Shown in pieces: positions 49,628 through 60,880 of a stretch of DNA of 64,000 bases (position 1 is its first letter; each line of letters begins with the position of its first letter). The position numbers and the translations under genes were made by a program. The stretch lies in the NCBI RefSeq assembly GCF_907165205.1, contig NC_058193.1, positions 27,665,521-27,729,520 on the forward strand, read 5' to 3'. The DNA is from Coccinella septempunctata. Taxonomy: Eukaryota > Arthropoda > Insecta > Coleoptera > Coccinellidae. The notes under the pieces are model-generated. The model searched no databases and was not told where the DNA came from. It saw nothing but the letters and a program-made list of their open reading frames with translations.

Positions 49628-50914
49628 TCAAAAATCGTTAAATTATTTCATCTCAAATTTCTATTGATTATCATCTACATATTATGTTTTTTCATTGAAT
49701 AAGAAACAGGAAAAGTCCTCAAATTTGACATTTAAAACAGAGATTCCTATATAATTGACGTAGTAGTATGATTATTAAATATCATTCTCTCTTGAAGGGT
49801 TGTCCATATGACGTGGATGGATAACCCTATACGTTAGTGGAGATCTTGTACAGAAATGGAAATTCATTTGAGTCATATCTATCAGATTCAATACGAATGT
49901 GATCTCTATCATGAAATTAAAATTTTTTATCATTTACGCAAACCATTTTCCACCACCTTGAAAGTAGAAATACTATCAAGTAAAGATCGAAAAAATCAGA
50001 AGTGATATATTATATTTATTATTCACTTGCGATATATGTTGCCTGGGTAGATTCGTCAATGATTACAACTCTTATCACCTCTTGATGAAGGGGCATCCTT
50101 CTTATCAGCGCATATCTGGGTATTTTGGTAAACATTGAGGGCAGTAAGTGAAATCGAACCCACCTGGTACAGGTGCAACCAAAAATGCATTCTGCACTCG
50201 GATGTTGCATCTGTCTGCTTTCTGTTCCATTACTTGCGTTTTGGCAATTTAAATGTTAGTAGGTTGCGAAGGATCATAAACAATCGAGGAGCAGGTGAGG
50301 ACGAAATGATAAAATGGACCCGAAATGAGATGAAAAATGTCGTGTCAAGGTATTATTAATTGACGTTCACTTAATGACCTCTTAAGAACGAACGTATCGA
50401 TGTTGTCAAATTTCGAAATCAGCTACTTTCAAAAAGTCATCGGAGCAGATAGAAGGGTGAATTTTATTATACTTGCTCCAAGGAATAGTAACAAATTACA
50501 GTGGTTGCCAATAAATCTGAATAAGCAGCAGGCGCTAAACTTATTGAATTGGAATGTTTCCTTTTTCTTATGTATCTATGGCAAAGGTACATTATAGGAG
50601 TGATTGATTATTTTGTTTCATTAAAAACAAGGCTTTTTCGTTGGTAAGTAATTGATGAATTATCTAAAATGAAAATCACAATTACAAAATTAATGAACTT
50701 GTAAGTTATTTTTACGTTGTGTGATAGCGAAACACGTGTCGTGGTTAAACAACTCGTGTTAGTGAAAAAAATAATAATTCATTTTTTAGTTCAAATGCAC
50801 TCCTGGACGAAAAATGGAAAAATAAAATGTTTACGGAATTCATTTTGAAATAAAATTTCAAGGTGTGCATCTATTTTGATCATTTTATTGTCTATTTGTA
50901 GCCTATTTCATCTA
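49628..50914. other. Stretch without a recognised gene
   Basis: AT-rich DNA. CGAAACACGTGT near 50730 repeats a word seen at 22719. Nothing else is supported. Confidence 0.5.
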
Positions 50915-51618
50915 CGAGTATATATTGAAAAATTCTTAGCCTACTATAGAACCAAACAAAATTTAATTGTCAAAATATTTTATGACTCAACATATTCTCC
51001 TCTTTATTGGATACATCTATTACAGCAAACCTGCAACGTCTCTAGACCTTTAAAAAAAACGTTTCTTCTTGCTCTGCAAAACAGACCTCCACAGCTTTTA
51101 TTATCTCATCGTTGGAAGAAAATTCACGACCTTTAAAACATTTTTTCAGTTGAGGAAAGAGATGATAATCGGATGGAGCCAAATCTGGTGTTCTAGTAAT
51201 TCAAACCCTAAATCGCGAATTTTTCGCATGGCAACATTAGACTTGTGTGCAGGGAAGTTGTCCTGCAAAAACAAAACACCTTTGGATAGCTTTCCGCGTC
51301 TTTTCTCCTTAATTTTTTCCCGTAGAGTGGTCAGTTATGTCGAATAGTAATCTCCGGTTATTGTTCTTCCCTTATCCAAAAAATCAATCATGATTACTCC
51401 ATGGCAATCCCAAAAAACTGAAGCAAGAACATTTCCAGCAGATTTTTGGACAAGAAATTTCTTAGGTCTTGGAGAACCAGAGTGTCGCCATTCCATCAAT
51501 TGTTGCTTTGTTTCTGGATCGTAGAAATGTACCCAAGTCTCATCCATAGTAACAATTCGGTTTAAGAAGTCTACATCGTGTTCAAATTGAGAACAGATCG
51601 AACGCGATGCTTCAACAG
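50915..51618 (-). mobile_element. Mariner element, truncated copy
   Basis: The left end CGAGTATATATTGAAAAATT follows TA (50913-50914) and matches the 53051 element. Similarity runs to CGAACGCGATGCTTC (about 51615) and then stops, so the transposase N-terminus and the other terminal repeat are lost. The fragment encodes (minus) VTMDETWVHFYDPETKQQ and WDCHGVIMIDFLDKG. A deletion of about 13 bases relative to the 53-kb copy at GGAGCCAAATCTGGTG breaks the frame. Confidence 0.85.
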
Positions 51619-52669
51619 AATAACCGTATTCCCTGATCAAAAAGTACGTAATGTTATAATTTGCATATTTCTATTTGAAAAATCGGTTTTCCTTTCAGGA
51701 AAGAGATATTGACGTGAATTAAACAAGGGAATGTTAAGAGAAGATCAGACTTCAAAAACTCATTTGAAGATGAAGACCTATCATTGCATATCTAATTACC
51801 TCCACAGGGTGTTCAGAAATTTTTTGGAATTTGGAACTTTCAGTTCTACCCCGTATATCATCAAATTCAATTGAAATTCCTGCAAACTGAACATCAGGTG
51901 ATAAACTAGATAAAATGGGATACTAATAAACAACAAAATGATCAAAATCGATGCACACCTCAAAAAGTTATTTCGAAATGAATTTGGTGAAATTTTTTTT
52001 CCGAAAGCTCTAATTTCGAGATAGCTTCTCATGTGAAATACGAAAATGATCGAGAAAATATTTCCATTTCGAGCTGCCCACTTCATTCCTTTGTCATCGA
52101 GAATTGATTCATCATAACCTCATGCGAAATAACAGCTTCATCTAGAATTAAGACAAAAACACTCATTACTCTTTCGTTTAAGGCACTCAGAAAACTTGAT
52201 AAATTTCTCAGCGCCCGAAAAACAAATAGGTTACCATTTCTGAAAATTTTAAACTGTCATTTCGGAGACAGATCGCAGCTAAATGGACTCCACCGGCCGC
52301 AAACATCAAAAACAAGCCGACTCGTAATTGATTCCGAGGCAACCTTATCCGAAAATTCGCTCGTCTTCACCCTAAATCTTTTGTTGGGCACAGTGAAAGT
52401 GTTATACTTCTTTTTAATGAGTGTAATATTTGTCACATCAAGAAGCCAGATAGCGTGGGTGGATGGCGTTTCTTATTTACAAATTATCATTCTCGACAAA
52501 GCTAAGAATACGCTTTCTTCCAATTCGGCCAAGTTTAATGACCCGAGCTGATCCAGGCGAGATAAAATTTTTTATTTATATTTCGATTTATATTCGTCCA
52601 GGTTATAATTCCGAACACTATACGTTTTCAAGATCACGCGGCATTAAATTTATTATATAATTTTTTCAG
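51619..52669. other. Stretch before the orphan exon
   Basis: CAGGGTGTTCAGAAATTTTT at about 51806 looks like the end of another TA-type repeat. No gene is recognised. The last 30 bases form a good pyrimidine tract ending TTTTTTCAG. Confidence 0.5.
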
Positions 52670-52816
52670 AACGTGGGCTTGGACTTGGAACAGGGTTCAC
52701 TGACTGATTTCACGGACTCGATCTATTTGGATCAAGATCCCGATTTCGAGTTCAATTCTGGATGTGATAACATGATTTGCTTTTCCGAACGGTCTACTTT
52801 TAGTCTGCTGACGTAG
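52670..52816 (+). CDS. Orphan terminal coding exon, unknown gene
   Basis: After a strong acceptor (TTTTTTCAG ending 52669) one frame stays open for 48 codons and closes with TAG at 52814-52816; the other two frames stop within 40 bases. The product is acidic, from NVGLDLEQGSLTDFTDSIY through DQDPDFEFNSGCDN to FSLLT. The acidic/hydrophobic spacing resembles a transactivation-type segment, but no family is recognised. The frame is closed upstream by TAA in the pyrimidine tract, so it must be reached by splicing. Partner exons were not found and may lie in the AT-rich DNA to the left. It could also be an alternative terminal exon of E75, though no donor for this was seen. Confidence 0.45.
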   Translation, partial: NVGLDLEQGSLTDFTDSIYLDQDPDFEFNSGCDNMICFSERSTFSLLT

Positions 52817-53050
52817 GAACCAGAAATTCTCTTCTCGATACGGAAAGATTTGTAGGAAAGAGTCTATCTAGTATAGCATATGGGGGCAGAAATTGGGAGG
52901 GGAAAAAATATTTTATAATTTGTGGGTTATTCGCATTTTAAAAGTAGATTCCACAAAAAATAAAAACAGTGAGACTTCATCATAAGCAATAAAATTAATG
53001 GAAAATGTGGATAAAAACCAAAGTGAATTGTGGTAATGAATTCATTAATA
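52817..53050. other. Short stretch between the orphan exon and a mariner element
   Basis: Probable 3' untranslated or intergenic DNA. No AATAAA lies at a convincing distance, apart from AATAAAA near 52989. Confidence 0.4.
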
Positions 53051-54318
53051 CGAGGATACATTGAAAAATTCTTAGCCTACTACCAAACCTACAACCAAAC
53101 AAAATTTCAATGTCAGAATATTTTTTTACTCAGCATATTCTCCTCTTAGTTGGATACATTTATTACAGCGAACCTGCAACGTCTCTAGACCTTTCAAAAA
53201 AAATGTTTCTTCTTGCTCTGCAAACCAGACCTCCACAGCTTTTATTACCTCCTCGTTGGAAGAAAATTTACGACGTTTTAAACTTTTTTTCAGTTGAGGA
53301 AAGAAATGATAGTCGTATGGAGCCAAATCTGGTGAATAAGGAAGGTGTTCTAGTAATTCAAACCCTAAATCACGAATTTTTTGCATGGCAACATGAGACT
53401 TGTGTGCAGGGGCGTTGTCCTGCAAAAACGAAACACCTTTGGATAGGTTTCCGCGTATTTTCTCCTTAATTTTTTTCGTAGAGTGGTCAGTAATGTCGAA
53501 TAGTAATCTCCGGTTATTGCTCTACCTTTATTCCAAAAATCAATCATGATTACTCTATGGCAATTCCAAAAAACTGAAGCAAGAACTTTTCCAGCAGAAT
53601 TTTGGACACGAAACTTCTAATGTCTTGGAGAACCGGAGTGTCGCCATTCCATCGATTGCTGCTTTGTTTCTGGATCGTAGAAATGTACCCAAGTCTCATC
53701 CATAGTAACAATTCGGTTTAAGAAGTCTACATCGTTTTCAAATCGAGCACAGATCGAACGCGATGCTTCTACCCTTGCACGCTTTTGGCCAACAAAATCC
53801 ATTTTGCAGCAATTTTTTTCGTCCAAATTGAATATCTGATGAACCCGTTCGTATGAAATATTCAGTGCTTCAGATATCCGTTTTACCCCAATTCAACGGT
53901 CTGATAGAATCATGTCATGAACTGCATCGATATTTTCGGGGACTTACACAGAAACTGTCCTTCCCGATCGTTCTTCATCTTCAATGGAAAATTTACCTCT
54001 TTTGAAGCTTGCAGTCCAATTTTTCACGGTTGCATACGAAGGACATTGATCACCAAGGGTATAAGCATATCTTTGTAAATCTGCTTACCTCTTAAACCTT
54101 TTAACTACAGGTACTTTATGATGGCTCGATACTCCAATTTTTCGATTTTCACAATTTCGGTGGACATCTTCTTTCTTTTAATTTATTGCGTAACTCTGGT
54201 TTATTTTTTTGACTTCATACTGACACTTCTAATGAGTTATTGTTTGTTGCTATGGTAACGCAATATTTTTTTCATGCATGGTACTGGTCTAGGCTAACTA
54301 GTGATCAATACATCCTCG
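53051..54318 (-). mobile_element. Mariner element, full length, inactive
   Basis: This 1268-bp element is flanked by TA (53049-53050 and 54319-54320). The terminal inverted repeats are CGAGGATACATTGAAAAATT and the counterpart CGAGGATGTATTGATCACTA, both continuing to TTAGCCTA. Length and structure are standard for mariner. Confidence 0.92.
53126..54167 (-). pseudogene. Mariner transposase pseudogene (DD34D)
   Basis: It starts MSTEIVKIEKLEYRAIIKYL on the minus strand and meets a TAG immediately after. Later parts show VTMDETWVHFYDPETKQQS (first Asp), MQDNAPAHKSHVAMQ (second Asp) and YSPDLAPYDYH (third Asp), with 34 residues between the second and third. A TAG after EWRHSGSPRH and further shifts break it. 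It closes at GEYAE with TAA. Confidence 0.9.
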
Positions 54319-54320
54319 TA

Positions 54321-57300
54321 TGGGTGTCTAATGACAATTTAGAAAAAAATCTAGAAATGAAGCATTCAGGTTTGAAATTGAAAAAATATGGATCCTACTA
54401 TTGATTAACTTATTCGGAAACAGAAAGAACTATTATTGGTTTTCAGTAATGAATCGTTCTCCTGATATAGTATTATAACAACAGAACATTTTTACATAAT
54501 TACTCTGATAAAGTTGACCTTGTTCGTTTGTGGTTATCGGTCATTTCTTGGACCTTGAATGCCACGAGTAACACCAGAGTGCACACACAAGTCTTCTTGC
54601 ACTTGGATCCCTATATCCATCTCTCTTTCCATAGTTCGGTTATTTGACTGTAGCTAAGGAGGAAGTGATGGTGAACGTCATCAGGTTTTCCATTTCCTTT
54701 GAATTGTTTAGGCATGTGAATCACTAGTTACTTATTTTTAGATCGTTTTCCTTCAGATATTGAACTCATTCTTCTTGTCGAAAAGTTTTTTGTTTCCTCT
54801 CAACGGAATCACTTCATTCAAAACATGTTATGGTAACAATCAACAATGCCAAACCATCGTTTATTTCATGCTAAATCAATTCGATTACAATACCGGTAGA
54901 TTCGGGTGACTTGGGACAGTCCTGTAACTTGGGGCAATTACCCCTTGCAGATTTCTTTGTTTCTTACCATTGTTGAGTGAAGGGACAAACTTATAAGAAT
55001 GTATTGCGTCTTTTCGGTTAGTTTAACAATTAATTCCTGTTGAGTTTGCCGTGACCAGAGCGTTTGAATTGACAGGAAAAATTAACGAATTCAGGAGGGT
55101 AAAAGCGAGTTTTTTTATGGCCCTTATACTTTCTAGTGTCCTGTGCATGTGTTTCACTTTGTGTCCATGTGTAATTTTTTTTCTGGATACGTGGGATATT
55201 AGATAATATGTTATGAAACAAGGTTGTTTACAAGTTAAACGGCAACAAGGATCTCATTCATTTATTTTGTTGTTTCATAGGGTGACTTGGGACAATGCCA
55301 AATACAAGATACAGGTGGCGCATTGGCAGCAGGAAATATCCCGATTTTTCGCAGGATATTATTTCTTACGTTATTTCCACAAAGAAAACACCAAAGAATG
55401 AAAGAAATCCAAGTTCCCTTGTTTTGTTTAGTTTTTTTACATTTGAGTTGCAATATATTTACTTTCGCTGTAATAGGGGTTGATCATTGAATTTCCTTAA
55501 CGAATTTCAACTATCACAAATTCTAATTTTTCAAAACTATACACCGTCCCAAGTCACCCATTTCATTTGTAGTTGAGAAATCAATGGATTTTAATTTGTG
55601 TTCCAAGCCTCCCAACTCGGTGGGTGACTTGGGACAAGTATATTTCATTTTTTAAATTTATATCCGAATTCTGAAGCATGGTACATATCCTAATCAATAG
55701 CCTGAGTCATTAAGCATATTCGAACCCATATTCCTTCAGTAAGTTTTTCTTAATATAATTACCTTCAATGAACGACAGTTTTCGAGTGAGCACTCTGTAA
55801 ATTTATACAGTTTTTCTGTTCGGGTGCCATTTAGGACCCTAGTTCAGGCCGTGCTTATTAGTTTCTTCTTCCTTTCTTTGTTTTCCTTCTCCTTCTGTCG
55901 AAGAGACTCACATGGAAATTTGAAAATTACCAAACCTCTTATCTATCCAAAAATCCGTGACTTGATAAAACCACTAGTCTATTTCTAACGTTCTTGCGGT
56001 TTTCTGATAGTGAACCACTAAAAAAATGGTGTATTGATGTCACAACCGAGCGGAAAACCAGGAGGGATAACAATATTTGAGTGATATGAGGTTGAAGGAC
56101 GCTCTGGAAACTACGTACTTCTATTAAAATTTTGCAATACCGCAATAGTATTGCATGGAAAATACACACGTGTCAAAAAATATAATTGTTATTCATGTGA
56201 AGGGAAAAATTCAATTCCATATTATGCACTTGAGGAATTAAACTAGAAGGTTATAATAGAGTTCAAGGATTTTCTAATAGTTTTATAATGCTCCGTAGTG
56301 GAATTCTGTGGGGAATATCTTAGCATACATAATTTCTTGTTACTCGAAGAAGAAAGTAATATACCAGTTGTTGAAGTGAAATATATAATGGATGATGGAA
56401 AATTGCAAAAGGATTTGTGCTATTTTCATCATTTTGACTCATTTATTTCCGTAACTGAAAAAAAAGTCTTCTTCCGTTATTAACAAGATTAGAAGTAACT
56501 TTTATTAAAACAGTAAAGATCTCCTCGGTTTCTCGGTGTAAACAAACAATTACTTCTAGAACTAAATCTCGTTATGATAATTAACACTAGTTGGAGCACC
56601 GTAGAGCAATATAATTCAAAGAGATCTACTTATTTGAGCGTCTTCTAGAATGAAATAAAGACTAAATAAATGAACTTCGAAATTACTACTTCTATACAGG
56701 GTGTTTTCAAAGGTGAGGTTTTTTTTTGCCAGAAAAAGAGAACTCATCAAAATAAGTCGTTTAAACAAAAATTGTCTCTATAAAATACCCAAGATGGCGG
56801 AGATACAACCTCTTGAAGTTGGACAAAATTTCATTTAATTTCAAGTAGGGGACTGTGGAAGGTGACTCCTGCATCGCAAAAACGAAACAAAATATAAACA
56901 TAAATGGCTGGACAATGAATGGTTCAGTACTAAGTTCATCGGGTTAGATGCATCAGGTCACTTTTGAGGTAATCATAAGTGTTGTATCGTGCAATTTGGG
57001 GTGAAAAAACGTAGAAAATCGAGGCAGTTTCTTGAAAGTGCTTATGTTAGTTATGTTGAAAAAGTGCTTTGATGTTTCCCCATTTCATCCCTTTTCTACG
57101 ATGATTGCTGGAATGTTCGAATAAGAAGATTTTGATGCCCATTGTGAAAAAATTCGTGATTAATTTAGACGAATTTTATTGGTGAGATTTTGAAGTATTA
57201 TTCTATTTTTTACACTTGTGTCCTAAGTCTCATCTGTGAGTTGGTATCGAAATGAGCCATTTCATGAAATCGTGTAAGTTACTAAAAAATAATGAGAACA

Positions 57301-58025
57301 ATTCGGCAATTCTAAGTTTCCATTTTCATTACCACGTAAATATCGAACAAGCCAATATCCTGAACGAAACCACATGGTCGAATCAGGAGATAAATTTTTT
57401 CCCATTGCTTTGCGATAATTCAGCTAACAAACTAGGGTCGTATTAGGATCTATTTCGGTACCTAATAATTTAAAATTTTTTTTTCATCTTAGTCATACCC
57501 TAATTTGAAATTGGTTCGAAAAATTTCTTCACATGATGAGCAAAACATTCATAAACACCGTCAAATTGTTAAATAGTAGGACATAAGATTGGTCAAAACT
57601 ACATTTTTGTCCAAGAAGGACAAAATTCAACTGAATCATGGTTGTTATGCAATCAGCAATGAACAGAAACAATAGGTTTTCCGGGTTCTCCCATTAAGCT
57701 GTTTATTTATCAAGAATAAATATATGACCTCAACTATGAAACAAAAATCATCATTATCATTGATAATTCCGCAGGAATAAATACAACATGAGATAATTAT
57801 CTTTCTGAGACAACAATCTTCAATTCGAATATTACGCAGAAAAATGAAATAAAAATTTCTTCGATCAGAAAAACCAATATTTACTTCTTTTCCTATTCTA
57901 TTTAATCCATAGCTATGAGATGCAAATTTTTTTTCCCAGTTTCAATTATTTCATTTACAGTCTACTCTGATCAACTCTACTCTTCTTTACTCCATTCTAA
58001 TCTACTACTACTACTAAATCTTATA
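54321..58025. other. Stretch with a degenerate repeat, no assigned gene
   Basis: AT-rich DNA. Four copies of GTGACTTGGGACA (one inverted) fall between 54906 and 55636. At about 56697 CAGGGTGTTTTCAAAGGTG, after TA, marks another TA-type repeat end. A (CTA)n-like run lies near 57995-58015. Short frames are not assignable. Confidence 0.5.
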
Positions 58026-58716
58026 TAGGGTGAGTCTTTGACTTATACAAATATTTTAACAGTAGATTCTTGAGGTCAAAAGAAACACTTTTTTCCTATA
58101 CCATTTTTCTCCGATCCGGCCCTGATAAAAGAATATAGCCATTTTGAGTTTTCATAATGAGGTGTGCCACCCCTGGAAAAACAAAATTACCTTCAAAATA
58201 ATTACCTAAGTCTGTGACACTAGGCATCTGAAGATCTTTTAAAAAAAGTTGCATTCGGTCAAAGTACCCAATTTTCCAATTTCACAGATATTTTTTACTT
58301 TAAAACATCAAATTACTCGAAAACGGCGCATTATACGAGAAAATATGAAGAATACTTTTATTTTACAAAACGTTTAAATATTGATCAGATGGAGTCCATG
58401 AGTCCAACAAAGAGTTGGGTTCTTTGAATTTTTGGTATTTTTATGGTACGTAATGGTCATACTGAGAAAACTGGAAGATGTGGGGGATATCTTCTATTTA
58501 AAACAGATTCATTAAATAAGTGAAAAACTATATTCCGAAATTCATTTGATTCGATGTAAACGTTTGTGAGATAAAACTAAAAATAACATTTTTATAGTTT
58601 TTCAACAGCCTGTATAAACCGAGCCGATTCGAAAAAAATGGTGAAGGAAAAAAGTGTTTCTTTTGACCTCAAGAATCTATTGTTAAAATATTTGTACGGG
58701 TCAAACACTCACCCTG
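58026..58716. mobile_element. Family B foldback MITE
   Basis: This 691-bp element is flanked by TA (58024-58025 and 58717-58718). The left end is TAGGGTGAGTCTTTGACT (first base changed) and the right end GTCAAACACTCACCCTG. The internal sequence follows the 26278 copy. Confidence 0.85.
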
Positions 58717-58718
58717 TA

Positions 58719-59665
58719 TAGTTTTCCATTTCAAGTAACTCGAATCTTAAGTATTTTCTGCAGTTCTTCTGAATTCTTGATGCTGATGTTTCCAACATTT
58801 TGAGCATAATTAAATAATGATCATACATTGCGGATTTATTTTTTGCATGCAGTAGGTACTATCCTGAACACCCTGCTATTTTTTCTAATTTTTCTGTCAG
58901 AAAAACAATTCACAGAGATATTTGAGTCACTTGAAATCAGAGCTCAAATTTTTCTCTTAAACTTAACTGATATGTGCGTTATTTTTTTCGGTAAAACATT
59001 CGCTTCTATAGACTTTCAATAGTAAATTAGTTGGAAGTTTTGACACAAATCTTTGAATAAACTAGTCAAGCGCAATTGACTCTCATTGACTGGTCGCTCG
59101 AGTGGCCTTTTCGACTAACCCTCATACATATCTGAAAATTACAGAAGCGAAAATATGTCAGTTTCACTTCGGTGAATTTCTTTGTAACGTATACACCGTC
59201 TATTGTCGAGTCCTTGCTTCTAAAAACAGTGTATTTTTAAATATTTACTCGAAGTGACCCTGGACCTTGACTAGCTTCAGCTAGCAAAACAGTTTACACT
59301 TCTGAGCGCTTACGGTTCGTTTCTATTAATTGAAATTTTCGTCGTATGTGGGAGTTGACATTGCGTCATCTAACATCAGCAGAGATTAGACGTGAAGGTC
59401 GAACACATATTCAAATACCTTTAGGAGATCACTTCCTGTAACCGAATAGTCAGACTCAGACTACATACGTTTCAATGTATGTCGAAGGAAGCTTAAGAAT
59501 TTGAATGAGTTTTAAAAAGCTATTTTTAACACTTTTCGGAGAAATAAACCTTAATATTTAGGCACTGGAATTGTTGACTAATTTTAATTTACTGGACTCA
59601 GGAGCAGGAGAGGGAATATTCAGTATGATTTTACGTAGTTCTACTTTATTATATTTATTATTATA
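58719..59665. other. Stretch without a recognised gene
   Basis: No domain-bearing frame or bounded repeat was found. An inverted FTZ-F1-like word (8/9) beside GGGTCA lies near 59262-59275. Confidence 0.45.
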
Positions 59666-59860
59666 CAGAGTTGGCCATTGAAAACGAAACAGCGGCTCTG
59701 TAGTTCAAACCGAATTATAAAAACTCTGAGACACATCGATTTTTAATCCCAACTTTGAGCTTAGTTCAAGTCAAAACCATATCGCTTCATCACTTTGTGT
59801 CACAACCCCAACCCCTATATTTCATATAGTCATTTGAAAGGTCTTTCTTCTCTGAGTTCG
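59666..59860. repeat. Family D repeat, uninterrupted copy
   Basis: It starts CAGAGTTGGCCATTG after TA (59664-59665) and includes GTGTCACAACCCC. It corresponds to the copy at 21014 that is split by the Harbinger insertion. Confidence 0.6.
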
Positions 59861-59999
59861 GCTTATTTAAATTCTTTTCATTCATTTTTGAGATGTATCC
59901 CGTTACCGAGAATAAATCTACAAAAAGTCTCAAAAACAAAACTATCGGTGCTATCAAACTTATAATTTCTTAGGGCTACTTGCGACTGTGTGCCATCGT

Positions 60000-60880
60000 G
60001 TGACTGAAGAGACCCAACCGTGACCTACAGATCCTTCCACACTCTGGATATGGATAGTCACCAACCAGATCTGGCCGCCGCTGTATTCTTCTCGAGACCT
60101 CTACTGTGATCTGTCTAACGCTAGTTGTTCCCAGTTATGATTGGCATTAACTGATTTTAGGGATTGATGCAGTATAACCTCAAACTGCTTATACTGGCCT
60201 CCTGGTTTCCGGGCTCTCTCTGTGAATTCGCCATACAGAGCTATTTTGGGCCTGTCTTGTGTCTTGCATCCTCAGATTGTGGCCGCTCCATCTGAGTCGA
60301 GCCTTCGTAACTTGAGTCACAATACAACTCGCGCGCTGCAAGACTTCGGCATTTGAAACTTTGCGGGGAATCATCTGATGTGCATTACTTGTCTTATATG
60401 ACATTGTTGCGTTTGTACAAGCTGTTTAAAATGTCGCCTGTAGGGTGTCTAGCTTTCGCTTCCGTAAAAAAACTTTGGGAGGACCACTGCTTTGTAAACA
60501 GCTGTCTTGGTCTTCAGATTGAGGTCGTGATTTTGAAACACTCTGTTTTTTAGCTTCCAGAATGCCCTTGATGCGGTTGCGTATTTCCGTGGTTAGCCCT
60601 AGTATTTATGAAGCTTCCCAAGTATTTGAACTGCTCGACCTGTTGTAGAGTTTCATTCTCCAGGCTGATATCTGTTTGAAGGCTTTCTGGGGGACTTACC
60701 AGGATTTTGGTTTTGTCAATATTGAATGTAGATGTCCAATATTATCTGTATACCCTCTGAGCTGCTAGCAATAAGTGCGCAGTCGTCTGCATATTGAAGT
60801 TATGTGATTAACTTTGTACGGGTTTTTGCTCTGAGGCGCTTCGGGTTGAACATGCCTCCATCATATCTGAATCATAACCC
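60000..60880 (-). pseudogene. LINE reverse-transcriptase 3' fragment
   Basis: Reading the minus strand in parts gives LQYADDCALIASSSEGIQ with the catalytic YADD box (60782-60793), then FNIDKTKILVSPPESLQ, then LENETLQQVEQFKYLGSF, then near 60200-60330 AEVLQRASCIVTQ and LRWSGHNLRMQD, the usual tail of such proteins. Frameshifts and stops separate the parts. The order and motifs are those of a non-LTR retrotransposon polymerase. The clade was not decided; an RTE- or CR1-like type is possible. Confidence 0.8.

Noticed and set aside
50145..50200. tRNA-like GAAATCGAACCC segment
   Set aside because: No acceptor stem or D arm could be placed around it.
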